A DNA stretch of 64,000 nucleotides from Cercozoa sp. M6MM (lineage: Eukaryota > Endomyxa: Ascetosporea), in NCBI GenBank assembly GCA_040357565.1, contig JBDODJ010000008.1; one strand, given 5' to 3'. Positions 19,892 to 31,684 of the stretch are shown in pieces. The position numbers and the translations under genes are program-made. The notes below the pieces were generated by a model. The model saw nothing but the letters and a program-made list of their open reading frames with translations, was not told the origin of the DNA and did not search any database. How positions within the stretch are numbered: the first letter of the stretch is position 1; each line of letters begins with the position of its first letter.

Positions 19892-20321
19892 GGTATTGAA
19901 GACGACTAATAAAGGAAGTAAAACCGTCAGTTAGAATGGCGTCGATGCGGAATTAGAAGACATACCCTTGGAGAAAAGGTCGTCGAAAGCTCAAAGGCTT
20001 GTTGATGGCAATTGAAAAAAAAAACAGCCCAGGCACGATCACGGCAGAACGTATCAAGTGCGAAGGGACAAGAGCTCCGTAGAAGGAAGCTGGAGAAGAT
20101 ACCTGCAGTCAAAGTGCGTGAGCTGTAAGTTTAGAAAGCTTGATCCAAGCTAGGAAGTCAGGTCTGCGCAACACTTGACAATGCAAGGTAGAAGCCTCAG
20201 GATGTAATGCAGGGGATACCTAGCAAACAAATCCTTCACTATTCACCATACTGGTTCAGATTTGATCGTCCGCGCTGACGAGTAGTCAGATGACAACTTG
20301 ACTGGTTGAGAAACGCTATGC
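19892..20321. mobile_element. Dispersed repeat, copy A (~430 bp)
   Basis: Closely matches 42925-43268 in direct orientation. Both begin GGTATTGAAGACGACTAA and end GAGAAACGCTATGC. The right ~230 bp (from GTGCGTGAGCTGTA to the end) is almost identical, while the left part differs and copy A carries about 85 extra bases, including an A-tract at ~20013. No ORF of note. It is a mobile or satellite-derived repeat family lying between D-LDH and YAK1. Confidence 0.85.
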
Positions 20322-20855
20322 ATTGAAGTTGAAGCAATGCCACTAAAAGAAAGAAGATGCTGGAAGCATAGTCAAAACTACGGCGGTACAAGCATTGTTA
20401 AATTGAAGTCTACAAAATAGCACGAATAAGAAGGAAACGAGCAAGTATCCTCCATTCTTTGCCAAGGGGAGAAACGAAACAACCCTGGGACTCGACTTGA
20501 AACTCGCTGGGCGAGGTCGAGTTTCGTTAAAGGTTTTTTCTTGGTTTCTCAGGCTCGACTAACTAACTATTTAAACTTATTTCAAGGAAAAGCGATTTTC
20601 CCGAAACAGCTGCGAAACGCAAACGACGGTTTTCCTGCACGTCACGTGCACGCTCTGCTGTAGATCGGCGTGTGACAAGGTTTTGGTGTGCTTCTGTGGT
20701 GCGACAAACCGCGGAGAGGCGTACCGAGCACGAGCACGGGAAATGACACGTGTTATGCACGTCAATCGAGTAAGTAGTCTCATTTGGTTCATTAAAAAGC
20801 AGTAGCGAACAGATTGTTTGGTTCATTCGACAGCGTGTACTGAAAGCGACTCGCG
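20322..20855. other. Spacer upstream of YAK1 with short inverted segments
   Basis: No coding exon recognised. At 20489-20531 a GACTCGACTTGAAACTCGC stretch is followed by GGTCGAGTTTCG, an imperfect inverted repeat. 20547-20570 (GGTTTCTCAGGCTCGACTAACTAAC-like) resembles the repeat module at 12424-12489. The YAK1 promoter is expected here. Confidence 0.5.
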
Positions 20856-22471
20856 ATGTCGTCAAAACTTTTGAGACAGTTGCTGCATCCGCAGGCGAAG
20901 CCTGGAAACGTCGAAAAGGTATATTACTGGAGTTCTTTGTGTAAGTTTACTTTATAATTACTGACTGCACTATTTTCTCAGAATGTGATCCACGTCGGAT
21001 ATTGACGAAGCCGCGCGAACGCGTGCACAACAAGGTACCGCATCGAAATATGTGACGATTTCTTGGAATACTTCGGCTAAGAAAAAGCCGCAAAGAAATT
21101 AGCTAGCAGCTGGAAACTAAGTTTAACTCTGTTGTTTTACACCGATATTTCCGTGCGATTTTTACCAGGGTCAAGACAATGCAAAGCATGATTTGATTCT
21201 CACGGTGGGAGATATTTTACGCGACTGCCGCGATAGCGGTGATGCATACGAGGTGCAAGACTTGTTAGGGCAAGGAACCTTTGGCCAGGTACAGTAAAAT
21301 TGTAGCTGCCAGTGTCCCCGAAACATAATAAGAATACTCGAATCACATACGCGCATGCGAGCATACACATACGCGTTTCTCTGTACAGGTGGTCAGCTGT
21401 GTGTGCTTGAGAACGAGAAAGCAATGTGCATTAAAAGTGATCAAGAACATGCCAGCATATCGACAACAAGCGCTTGTGGAGATCCGTATCCTGAAAACTC
21501 TCCGCGACACTTACGATCCTGAGGGAAGGGTATCGATGCTACGGACACGTGCTTTTTGTTTCAAGAAGCGAAACTCGGTGCATATGTAGGCACATGTTAT
21601 TCGTTTGCTGTCATGCTTCGAGCATGCGGGGCATATCGTTCTCGTGTTTCCGCTCCTATCGATCAACCTGTTTGAGTTTCTGAGGCAAAACCGATACGAA
21701 GGTAGTTTTACCGTCGAAGACATTGAATATGTTAAAGTAGTGTTAAGTTCTTCAGGGCTCCCGCTTTCTATGGTGGCACGGTTTGTGATGCAAGCGCTGC
21801 GCTGTCTCACGGTGCTGAGGTGCGCTGGTGTCATTCATTCCGACTTAAAGCCAGAGGTACTTCTATTCGTTGCTTTCAACGTACCGAAACGCAATTTGGC
21901 TTTTTGTTCATTGCTAACATGCCGACAGAACATTCTGTTGGATTCACTCGACAACACTGACATCACCGTCATTGACTTTGGCTCATCGTGCTTTCAATTC
22001 CAAACGATGTTCTCTTACATTCAATCGCGCTTCTACCGCGCGCCTGAAGTGGTACGCTTAAAACTATATTCATTTAAAGTTGCATGACAGAACGGCGCTG
22101 CTGCGTTTTTTAGTTGCTAGGAGCTCCGTATTCGTGCGGCATCGACATGTGGAGTCTCGGATTGATAGCTGCCGAGCTGTTCGTGGGCTTACCGCTGCTA
22201 CCGGGTCGCGATGAGCACGACCAAATTCGCAGGGTAAGCTATTTTGTCGGTTGTTTACGGGACTCTGCGGGATACTGTGTCGTTTTCATTCAACTCGCAG
22301 ATAATTGAGTGTGTCGGCCAGTTCCCAGCGAATCTTCTTCACCAAGGCAGCAAAACACGTAAATTTGCAATTTTTCGCTTTCCAATAATTAAAACTTGCG
22401 ACAGTTAGTTGTATTTGTCTAATAGGGCAATTCTTCCATGTGCTGCAACGCGATCGCGGTGGCAGTGTTTG

Positions 22472-22514
<43 letters not shown>

Positions 22515-22614
22515 NNNNNNNNNNNNNNNNNNNNNNNNNNNNNNNNNNNNNNNNNNNNNNNNNNNNNNNNNNNNNNNNNNNNNNNNNNNNNNNNNNNNNN
22601 NNNNNNNNNNNNNN

Positions 22615-22648
<34 letters not shown>

Positions 22649-24067
22649 TACACACGCACACACTGCACGCACATGCGATGTAGATTTAATTTCGTGCAAC
22701 GATATATGCACATTTACAGGTGCCTGAAGTCGCGAGAAGAGTGGTGCCAAGAAAAGAAGATTCCAAACAAGCCTCCACACAATTATTTTCAGTGGACTTC
22801 GCTGGATGATGTATGCATGCCGATTTCTCCGCTTGTCCACGTCATCAAGATACAACTCTTTGGTAGCTCATCTTTCGTCGCAAGACAGCGAGCGGCAAGA
22901 AGCTGGCACACAACTCCGAGGTACTACTGTTCCATGTTCTCTGTGAAGTCAAACGGCATCTTAATGTTTAGGAGTACCATTGGAGACAGGCATTTATGCA
23001 TTTCCTTCGCTGCGTATTGTCAATCGATCCTGCGCGAAGACTGTCCGTTCACATGTAGTTGCGAGCAGTCGCTCAAACTTCATGTTTCCAACTTTGTAGC
23101 ACTCCGAGCCAAGCACTGCAACACCCATTCATCACCCAACAGGTGTGACAAAATTTTACTTGCTTTGCAACATAAATTTAGTTTCGGGAGAGTGATGTTG
23201 ACATTTTGTTGGATAGTTCCATCTGCTGAGTTCGTGGCTGCCTCCGTCGCGCGATGAAGCTGCCATTCGACCGCACACGTGTGTTGCGTCACCCAAGGAA
23301 ACACTAAAATTTATTGTGGAATGTGTGGTTTTGCTTGTAGATCCGTCGCAGCGTCAACTCGACGCCGGGGCAGTGCAATCTTTGCTTCTCGGCCTGTCCA
23401 GACAGAGGAACAAAGCACATCGGGTCAAGCGCTACAACTGCCTCTCCTCCGCCCACGCTCAATGTCGTGCACGCAAGGTATCAGTATCTAAGTTTACCGT
23501 CTGTGTTTGCCAGTTCACGTCACTAACCAAAAAATTAATAGGTGTTTTCACCCACGATTCGACCTCGAATGTTCCCCGCGCGAGCATGTACTTGCGCGAC
23601 TCGCTGCTCGCAGCAAGTGAGATGACGACACGGCACCCAACGCGTCAAGGCCTCTTAAGCGAGACGTCTCGCCGTCACTCGATTGGGTCACAGGTACCAG
23701 CAACATCTTTGATATCGAAGCGCACAATTACTTCCCAAGAACGCCGATCGTGTGCAGATTTTGGACCGTTCGTCGCGCGGCTCTTTGGCGAACTCGTCGA
23801 ATTCGTCCCTTCATTCGGTGAGAGCACTGTCATGTCACTGTTTTGTCTTATTACAGGGATTCAATGCATGTTTTGATACAGCCCACTCGGGTGCAACGAC
23901 CTTTCTCGAACACTGACGTCAATCTTCAGAACTATGGTAACATGATTTACTTTTTTCGTTTTACCAAATCACTGCGCCATTCGCTCGTAGCACGCTGGAG
24001 CTCCAACAGTGGACTGTCGCCCAACCTTGGCGCGTCACTACCTCCGAGTGTCCCGCCCTTTAACTAG
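20856..24067 (+). CDS. YAK1: YAK1-type DYRK family dual-specificity kinase
   Basis: CMGC/DYRK kinase linked in other organisms to growth and stress control. N-terminal exons give LTKPRERVHNKG, DNAKHDLILTVGDI and YEVQDLLGQGTFGQV (~21245-21288), the YAK1-specific 'kP...vhN.g.DN...dlIl.V.d' lead-in plus the glycine loop. Then CALKVIKNMPAYRQQALVEI (ATP Lys, ~21430), HVIRLLSCFEHAGHIVLVFP, LSINLFEFLRQN, SMVARFVMQALRCL, GVIHSDLKPE+NILL (catalytic loop, ~21830-21940), VIDFGSSCFQ (DFG), FSYIQSRFYRAPEV (DYRK activation loop with YIQSRFYRAPE, ~22010), SCGIDMWSLGLIAAELF (~22135), LLPGRDEHDQI and ECVGQFPANLLHQGSKT (~22310). A 100-N gap (22515-22614) interrupts the following microsatellite intron; the C-terminal exons to TAG 24065-24067 are low-complexity Ser/Pro-rich and less certain. 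Start ATG 20856. HSD replaces the more usual HCD before the catalytic Asp. Confidence 0.88.
22476..22668. repeat. (CA)n microsatellite with 100-N gap, YAK1 intron
   Basis: (CA)n flanks Ns at 22515-22614 with the same strand orientation on both sides. The 100-N length suggests a gap of unknown size. A C-terminal YAK1 exon could be hidden here. Confidence 0.9.
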
Positions 24068-24480
24068 TAAAATAAGTAATTAACGCAACCAACTCGCGTC
24101 TACTGTCCTTGTACCCTCGCGGCGCAGCTGCAGGTTAAACGGTTGAGACTCTGGAGAGCCTCGTCCGACCAGAGCAATTTATCAAACCAAGCGCTGTGTG
24201 TTCCGGTCAGGCCGCGCGATCGCCAGTTGGATGGTTTTAAATATTAGATTCCGTTCAGTCCACTAAGAAACCAACCATGTGTGCCAGTTCCTGTACACCA
24301 GTCGCTCAGGGTAAGTGATCATTTTGGATCATTTTGTTACAAGTGAATAAAAATTGCGGCGACTCGGACAGGACATTGGCTAGGGAGCAGCGTGTTGCAA
24401 GTAGTTTTGTGTAAACCACGAGGAATCACTGCTCAACAAAGGCATACATTTGGAGTAACATAAACAGAACACAGATAATG
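24068..24480. other. Tail-to-tail spacer between YAK1 and ORC5, with a repeat fragment
   Basis: Contains 24254-24303, a diverged copy of the module seen at 12424-12489 (opposite orientation: TAAGAAACCAACC...CAGTTCCTGTACACCAGTC). Nothing else recognised. Confidence 0.5.
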
Positions 24481-25864
24481 TCAAAACCCTTCACGCAGTG
24501 AAGCAGCGATCGCTTCCTGGAACACACAAGAGTTAGAGCCACACGAGTTAGACAGGCATCGTAATACCACTTCAGACCGACTGACGTTGCAGCGGAAAAC
24601 GGCCGTATCGGGCGTGTGCTGTGACTGTGTACACGCAGCAACATATCCAAGCAGTGCACACAAAGCTGCGCTAAATAACAAACCCCTTTAGACGCAAAAC
24701 TCAGCAAATCAAGAGCTACAAGCGACGCCAACAAGGAATCGACTTGAGTGTCCCTGCTCGTTATGTGCAGTGGCAAAACAGCGAAACAGCAGCAAGACAC
24801 GAGTACCCGGAATCAGTGCCTTCGCGATCGTAAAGAATGTTGAAAATTGAGTCCAGATGCGTGCGGGGAAAGGCGCGCGGAGACTATACACAAGAGGGGG
24901 TGAGCAGTGGGTGGGGACGAAAAATCAAGAAATACACAAGTCTGCGGCTGCAGGTGGTTGGGTCGTAATCTTCCCCTCTTGGCCTGAGACACGATCGTAT
25001 GTATGGAGCAGGGTGAAGAGAGATGTTGGTACAGCAGGATCAAAGACGCGTTTGTTGAAGGTAACGGAGTTGTGGCTGGCGCAATAGGCTGCCTATATAT
25101 GACCAATGGGTAAAAGCATCATCATTCCAGGATGGAAGTAAAAGACGAACACTGTGCTGCATCTCACCAGGATGAGGAACTTTGCGTTGAAAGGCAGATC
25201 GATCTTGGACATATCTGCCCGTACCTGGGTGGGGCACTCCAGCTCGACAAGGTGCTCCCGGCCTTCCTCTGTGAGCACGTTGAATCTTTCATTTACAGGG
25301 AGCGACAGACATAGAATAAGGGTGTCATACCGAATGAGTCGATGCGTGCGGCAAATACATCTAGAACACGCGTAAGAGGGCAAAAAAGTTAAAAAAAAAA
25401 ACGATGCTGACCCACCGAAGGCATTGCGCGGTATGCTGAGTGCCGTTTTGTTCAGTAGTCTCATCACCTCGGTGGCCAGCCTAGTAAGCAGAGGTATAAA
25501 TAGGGACTAAAAGGGTAAAGACGCACAAACCAAGTCTGCTCGTGCAGCTTGCGTTCTTTCTCGCTCGCGAATTTCGGCTGCTCCTGTCGCTGCGCGATGC
25601 TCACACCTACCCAAAAACACACAAAGGTAAACGACACCTCCCGTCACTTTTAAAAGCTCCACCAAGGAAGAAGCGCACCAGGCAGTACTCGCAACAGTGC
25701 TCTCCAGCACGTCTCGGTAGAACTTGTCAACGATTGCATACGGTTGCACACGTGTTGCACCTGTCCACTCATGCGCATATGCCTGAGTTAAACAACCTGT
25801 CATACCGTCTTGTGAAGAATGTTGTCGTTGATGCCAGCACGTGCTGGATGCAATGCCACCCGGG

Positions 25865-25920
<56 letters not shown>

Positions 25921-26540
25921 AGACACAGACACACTTACACAGTGCACAACACCTAAGTCATAGATTTTACCGAGGAGAACTTCGACCACTTGTTGCACCG
26001 TGTAGTGCTGTTCAGCATCAACCCGCACATGCATGCAGACCAATAAACAGTAAAGTCACACGCACCGGGAAGCGCAATTGTGTAACCGGCAGGCTAAACA
26101 CCCAATCGCGCAAAGAACCACGCACGAGGTGCGTATCAACCTACAAGACTCCCAAATCTCCCGTCTGTATACCTCTGGCAGAGCAGCAAGAGGGTACCAT
26201 GACTACGCAGAGAGGCACTTGATGCAGCTCGCGCACTCTCAGCAGCACACGTAGCAGACGCGGAGCACGCGCCATCAGCAGCGCCGCGTTGTGCACCACC
26301 ACAAAACGTGTCGGCTCGTCCTGGATGAAAACGGGTAAGTGAGGAAAGAGGGTGAAGGAGGCAAGAAGGGAAATGGTGGTGTCAGCTACCCTGCGATAGG
26401 GCAGATCAGCGGCACAGCGTTGCGCTAACAGCCGCGACAGGTCGGCGTAAGAAGCACCCACCAAACCCATTTCAAAGCGCGGCACTCGCGTGACAGTTGA
26501 TGCAGGGTACAGAGCACCTGAGCATAGATGGATAGATGGT

Positions 26541-26587
<47 letters not shown>

Positions 26588-26687
26588 NNNNNNNNNNNNN
26601 NNNNNNNNNNNNNNNNNNNNNNNNNNNNNNNNNNNNNNNNNNNNNNNNNNNNNNNNNNNNNNNNNNNNNNNNNNNNNNNNNNNNNNN

Positions 26688-26737
<50 letters not shown>

Positions 26738-26792
26738 GTACAGGTTGAGGTTCCTGCTGAAGGCGCCGAGCCTCGGAGAGGTTCATGCTCAT
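24481..26792 (-). CDS. ORC5: Origin recognition complex subunit 5 (ORC5)
   Basis: AAA+-like subunit of the origin recognition complex. Start ATG 26792 gives MSMNLSEARRLQQEPQPVQ, then a microsatellite with a 100-N gap (26588-26687). Past the gap: FEMGLVGASYADLSRLLAQ (~26470), EPTRFVVVHNAALLMARAP then LRVLLRVRELHQVPLCVVMV (~26300-26200; ORC5 'DkAe.Lrd...llp.flrLqEl...n..vi'), QHYTVQQVVEVLLGKIYDLG (~26010), DKFYRDVLEST (~25710). The C-terminal half is the clearest: DLPFNAKFLIL + AAYCASHNSVTFNKRVFD (~25190-25040; ORC5 'L.y.skfLliAaYlAS.Np...D.r.F'), VDSLLASLVALDLLSFASKG (~24740) and VFRCNVSRSEVVLRCL (~24590; 'kykc.vs...i..ia'). Stop TGA at 24483-24481. The Walker A motif is not visible and would fall in the gap. 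Several exon joins are inferred. Confidence 0.75.
25867..25935. repeat. (CA)n / (CAGACA)n microsatellite, ORC5 intron
   Basis: (CA)n of about 48 bp followed by CAGACA units, within an ORC5 intron. Confidence 0.9.
26543..26735. repeat. (TG)n - 100 N - (CA)n: microsatellite that switches strand across a gap
   Basis: Left of the Ns (26588-26687) the repeat is (TG)n, right of them it is (CA)n. A single continuous microsatellite cannot do this, so either an inverted pair lies in the gap or two different loci were joined. Confidence 0.85.
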
Positions 26793-27068
26793 TTGTCGTT
26801 ATAAACTCTGTAAGAGGTCGGGAAACAAATCAAAACAATTGTGCAAAATTTGTTTCCGCCCGTCTTCTGAACAGTAATACAATAGCAGCACAAAATTAAT
26901 TCCATTCTCAGGGAGTTTTTCTCTAATCTACTGTTTGATAATTTTATGGCTATAACGTACTCGCTTCCCAGCGCCTGTGGCGGCCTCTAAATGCGAATAC
27001 ATTAAAAAATGTGATTGTAAAATACGAGCTCCGCAGGAGGGCTTCTCGAGTTTACAGTCCAATTGTAA
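26793..27068. promoter_or_regulatory. Divergent intergenic region, ORC5 / phosphohydrolase
   Basis: 276 bp, rather AT-rich (~26880-27020), between two divergent start codons. No specific element recognised. Assigned from gene orientation only. Confidence 0.4.
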
Positions 27069-29179
27069 ATGATGCGCACGCGGGTCAGTGTTGCGCTTGA
27101 AGGCGTTTCCGCTCGCTTGCTAGACGTGTCTATAGCGAATGGGTCTGGTAGTGTGTGTGTGTTTTCAAACAATGAACGGGCAGAGCGATACTCTTTGGTT
27201 GCGCAGCGCCATTCTTGGCCGAGTTACGTGACAGATCCAGTCCCTTCTATAAAAACAAGCTCAACAATGATCAGGCCTTTTTTGGTGCTGCGGCGACTGC
27301 TGTAGACCTTCTTTAAGGATCGGGTGTTAGTGTATTTCAATACCAAGTGTCGCCCCAGTGGCCGACGACAAGTGTCTCGAACCACGCGAGCATTCTCACC
27401 GGCGTGCCGTCCGCCGAGCATCGTGTGCTACAGCCAGCTGGTACATTGTAGGCATCTGTGTGTCCATTGTTGTAGGCATGCCGTCTACAGCTTTTGTATC
27501 TAGACGTCCCCCGGTGCGATACGCAATTGAGTGACGTCGCTAAATCCAACGACACGCGTGTTGTCGTTGTAACCAATAGTTACGACAACAACACACTTGC
27601 AGCTTTGTTCAAGGTATTTCACTGCTTATGTACAGGTCTTGGTGTCTGTATCCGAGCGATCTAGTAGGATGTTGAAGTGCGACGAGTTGGGGCTTTCGAT
27701 GCGACGTAAACTTTGCCTTTTCTCCGTCTCGCTTCTTTGTTGTCTTTTTACCTGTCTTTTAACCTCGTTAGAGCCGGCTGGATGCCACCGAGTCTTGGAG
27801 GCTCCTCTTCTGGCGAAATCCGTAGGTGGCATGACCCGCTGCGACATGCCTGCGATATTGCACAGACACACGCCTTCGACGCTGATGACACGCGACCGCT
27901 GTGGTTGCACGTGATGGCATCGTGCGACTACTACGATAGTAAGGACAGCACGAGCTATGAAGAACACAGGTACCGTGCATTGCAGTATTGTACATATCCA
28001 TAGATTATTCGTGATTCGACAGATTGATGCCGCGAATCTACGCAATGGACCGCTGGTTGCAAAAACTCGAGTCAGCTGGCGTGAAGGTATACTTTTCTAC
28101 TATTTTAATCAACGCACTCTTGCGTACATTCTCAACAGACCCTCATGGGTGTCACTACAACCCATGGCGCCGCAGAACGGGCGCCAAGACCATCCCATAT
28201 TGTACAAAGCCCTGTGTCTGTTTTGGTTTCCTTATCTTTATACCTTTTCCGCATGTGCTGCTAGGTTGACGTGGATCAAGTGCTGCAACAAGCATGGTCG
28301 GATGCGACTCAATTCGAGCAGTACTCGCATGTGCACGCGCGCACTATCAACAAAAGGAGCAGTTCCAACACTGGCACCATCACCGTGCCTTACAAGATTG
28401 GTACTCGCACTGCAGCTGGTTTGTTGAACGCGTTTGGAGAACTTGTGCAGGAAACAGAGTGGGCACGTTGGCGTTCCGTACAGTCGTGTACCCGACGACA
28501 TCGCTCTGTTCTTTCATGTGCGTGTCGTTTGTACCCGACAAGGATGCTGATCCGGGTATGCTTCCGTGCGTACGTTTGTTTGTTGGAGTGTCATATACGC
28601 AGGTTTGTACTCAACATTGCTGTCGAGTGCCATGTCCGTTCTCCGAAACACTAAGGGTACCTTGATTTCGATTTGTGTCTCGTTGAATCGATATCTTCCA
28701 ATCCAATGAAGGCATCTACGCCGTGCTGACTCCAAAAGACGCCGCTGCCTCTTTCCTGATGCCAGAAGACGTGCTGGGTAGAGGAATGATAAAAGTGTAA
28801 AGAAACGAAGGTGTTTGACTCTGAATGCAACTTAGGCGACTTTGTGGTCATCGCCGATGCCGACGTGGGCTTGCGCGACACGGTTCGTGCGGGTAACCTT
28901 CGGGTTTTTTTACGATCAATGTGTTGTTGGACTTTATTATTGGTGTAAACTGAACTTCAGGCTGTGTGGACTGGGGCCTATCGCAAGCGGGCGGTTGCGT
29001 AGACGATGCTGGTAAATTTACTCGCACCTCTGCACTTTACATTGATCGTGAGCGAATCAGATGGCTTTCTGGCGATTAACGCACCTTTGACAAAGGAGTA
29101 TAAAAAGCGACTCAGCAAGGGCGCTGGTGCGCGCACGTTCAACCTCATCGACGCACTGCGCAATGGAGTTATCGAATAG
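27069..29179 (+). CDS. Alkaline phosphatase-superfamily hydrolase resembling phosphonoacetate hydrolase
   Basis: Multi-exon gene. Recognisable pieces: WPTTSVSNHASILTGVPSAEH (~27357; superfamily 'PT.T..N..Si.TG..P..HG' with the nucleophile Thr/Ser), VVVVTNSYDNNTLAALF (~27560), LWLHVMASCDYYDSKD (~27898; PhnA '..ttDY.qH'), AMDRWLQKLESAGVK (~28043), TLMGVTTTHGAAERAP (~28139; equivalent to GvTADHGMN), VDVDQVLQQAW (~28265), GIYAVLTPKDAAASFLMPED (~28708), GDFVVIADADVGLRD (~28838; PhnA 'GDlvvlgd.d...') and a C-terminal block FLAINAPLTKEYKKRLSKG ... FNLIDALRNGV (~29066-29170), ending TAG 29177-29179. Phosphonoacetate hydrolase splits phosphonoacetate to acetate and phosphate with two metal ions. At the ADHG site I read Thr-His, so one metal ligand may be changed. 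Substrate is therefore uncertain; another sulfatase/NPP-like enzyme is possible. Start 27069 is the first ATG of the open 5' exon; upstream exon joins are unclear. Confidence 0.5.
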
Positions 29180-29829
29180 GCACCGCGGCGATATCGCATC
29201 TTTTTGATCATGGTGTATAACAGCCTCGAAGACACGTTTTGGGGCCGTTTGCCTTGTTTGACTTGGTGGCCAAATTGTCAACATCGACTTTGTTTTGTGC
29301 GCCCTGGCGACTTAGGCATACGCACTAAGATAATTCTGTCTGTTTAAGCGGCTTATGCTCGCTCTAGTAGTTCCAGAATTCTGTCAAAAGAGCCCACAGA
29401 TCGCCCAACCAAAGCCAAAAACGATTTAGGGTTTAAAAAGATTATGATTTACTTTATACGAAATCGTTTACAACCTAAGACCTATTTCTAAAACGCATTT
29501 AGATGGCTGGGGAAAGTTGTGTGGAAGATTCGAGTCCACATCACGATAAAAATCTAAAATATCGAAGCACAGGCTCTATCTAACAAAATCACTCGTAAAA
29601 GTTGTACTACTAATTTTAAACAACTTTGCAGAGCGATTTTTTAAAGTTTGCAACAGTGCGAGAAAACGGTATGCAAATAGGGTGCGAAAATTCTTTACTG
29701 CACTTCCTGTCGAGTGCGTGCAAACTGAAGCATCTTCGGACATACAGTCCGATACGAAGTTGATCGTCAAGGAGATTCTTTAGATCATAATCATCGTATC
29801 CTGGAGTGACTCAGTTGGTGAGTGTCGAT
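29180..29829. other. AT-rich intergenic spacer
   Basis: About 650 bp with lower GC than its neighbours (29330-29700 especially) and no coding signal I can support. It should hold the 3' end of the phosphohydrolase gene and the promoter of the membrane protein. Confidence 0.5.
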
Positions 29830-30941
29830 ATGCTACATCACCGTCCGGTGGGTGGCGGAGGCCGCTACTTCGATGATGAAGTGCAGATGCCGAGTAACTT
29901 GTAGGTTTTCGTAACTTTAAGCTTGTCTATGACCTACTCACAGTATACGGTGGCAGGAAATCAACGTTTGCCCCGCTCCAAAAAAAGATATCCAAGCTAT
30001 GGAAAAGAAAACCAGTCTTCGTACTTGTTGGAGTCACCCTGTTGGCAGTTCTGTGCGTCACCATAGTCCTATCAATGGTACACCCGCACTGGGCTTATAA
30101 CTGAAAAGATACATAGTAACACAGTGCCAGTGTACATGAACAGGTTATGAACTTCGAAACTACCCACGCCATGCCGGTTCCATCACACGTGTTTGCAGAA
30201 TCTCCTCGCTCTGAGTCCTCTCCAAGTACAATCCACATGTCGCACCAAGAACTGGCTAAAAAGTACCACGAGGATGAAAGCCACGTCAACGAGGAGGTCA
30301 AACGCGTCAAGGAACTGCACGATGCACACTACGACAGCAGCTCAAGCAACACTCCAGAGCTCGAATTCCTGCGGGACCAAAATCTGAAATACAAAACAGC
30401 GACTGAGCACTGTACATACTGATACACTCTACGTATAGTACTGTGCACCTGCACTGTAGAACTGAATGTCAGGTGATTTATAGTGGAAAGTGTGCTCTCC
30501 GATCTGGAAGCGGACGTGCACTACTATGAAAGCGAGCTCACTATGGCCGACAAACGCATCGCCGAGCTTGAGCAGCAACTAAGCGCCGAACGGACCAAAA
30601 TTAAGGCGACAGAGGATGATGGCAAACAGAACTCCGACTTAAGTCCGACCTGTACAGGGAATGGGCAGAAGGGTGAAAGCGAGCTGCTCGCACAAGCCTT
30701 GCTTGAAGTGCGACACGCTTTGGAAGATTGCGCTTCTTCACAAGGCCTCCAAATGCGCCAACTACCGCTTCACAAGAATGCACAGTGGAGTGAGGGTGAT
30801 TTGCGCAAGATCGCTGAGGTGCACAGGTCCAAAAACGCGGAAGCAGGCACTTCCCTGTACGATCACACGCACCACGCAACTCCACAGCGTCATGTCCCAC
30901 ACCGTTCTGCCGGCGGTTGGATTCCTAGTGGCAACTACTAA
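29830..30941 (+). CDS. Predicted single-pass membrane protein with coiled coil, family unknown
   Basis: Four exons join cleanly in frame. Exon 1 starts MLHHRPVGGGGRYFDD (ATG 29830). Exon 2 (from ~29942) is basic (LQKKISKLWKRK) followed by a ~20-residue hydrophobic segment, VFVLVGVTLLAVLCVTIVLS. Exon 3 (~30145) is polar with acidic/His-rich stretches (KKYHEDESHVNEEVKRVKEL). Exon 4 (~30482) starts with a likely coiled coil: LESVLSDLEADVHYYESEL, then MADKRIAELEQQLSAERTKI. It ends SGNY with TAA 30939-30941. Total about 310 residues. The basic patch before the membrane segment and absence of a cleavable signal suggest a type II orientation, with the coiled coil outside the cytosol. The two later introns start GTACAC and GTACAT. 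I do not recognise a family. Confidence 0.7.
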
Positions 30942-31255
30942 TTCGCTGCTAAAGCTCACAACACTTCGCTAGAATGAGACAAATGAGACATACGATAGTG
31001 TATTATTCTGCGATACTTTGGAGATTGAGTCCGACTGTTGTTTCATTTATCTTGATTATGCGCTCATTAGCACTGCAGACAGCTAAACAACTTAACATGT
31101 TAAAATGTTTGTCTCTCAAGCGCAGTAGTGCTTTAAAAGTTACGACACTGTGAAGATTCTTATTTTTTAAATAAGACCAAGCACCGACAGCTGCAGAAAA
31201 TAAAGTACTGTCCCCGTTACTGTAGGTGCCCAGCTTCGTGCAACTAAATCGGTGT
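30942..31255. other. Intergenic spacer upstream of FANCM
   Basis: About 310 bp, AT-rich near 31150, no coding signal. FANCM promoter expected here. Confidence 0.4.
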
Positions 31256-31652
31256 ATGCCCCACTTTGGATGGAACGTTTCGCAGACGCATCGGCGTGTC
31301 GGTGCTCCCCAGGAGGCCAATCAGAAAACTAATCACGATTTTGGCGGCAACATCGGACAACCGACGCAGGTACAGATCGTGCCAGCAAGACACGCTGTGC
31401 GACTTGCCAATGGTGCGTCTCTGGGAGTGCAGAGGGCAACTGCGGCCACCGACGAGGCGGAGGAGAGAAAGAAAAGGCGGCGACGAGCACTCGCGCAAAA
31501 GCAGAAACTGGTACCCGCTATACCTGCGAGCGAACACCGTTTTTGCCTCATCTATTACATTTACTCTTGATCTAAAGGAGGCAGAACTGCGCGTGAAACA
31601 ACGTCTGCAGCAGAAACAACAAGAGCTAGAGCAGCAGCAGCAGCAGCAGCGA

Positions 31653-31684
<32 letters not shown>

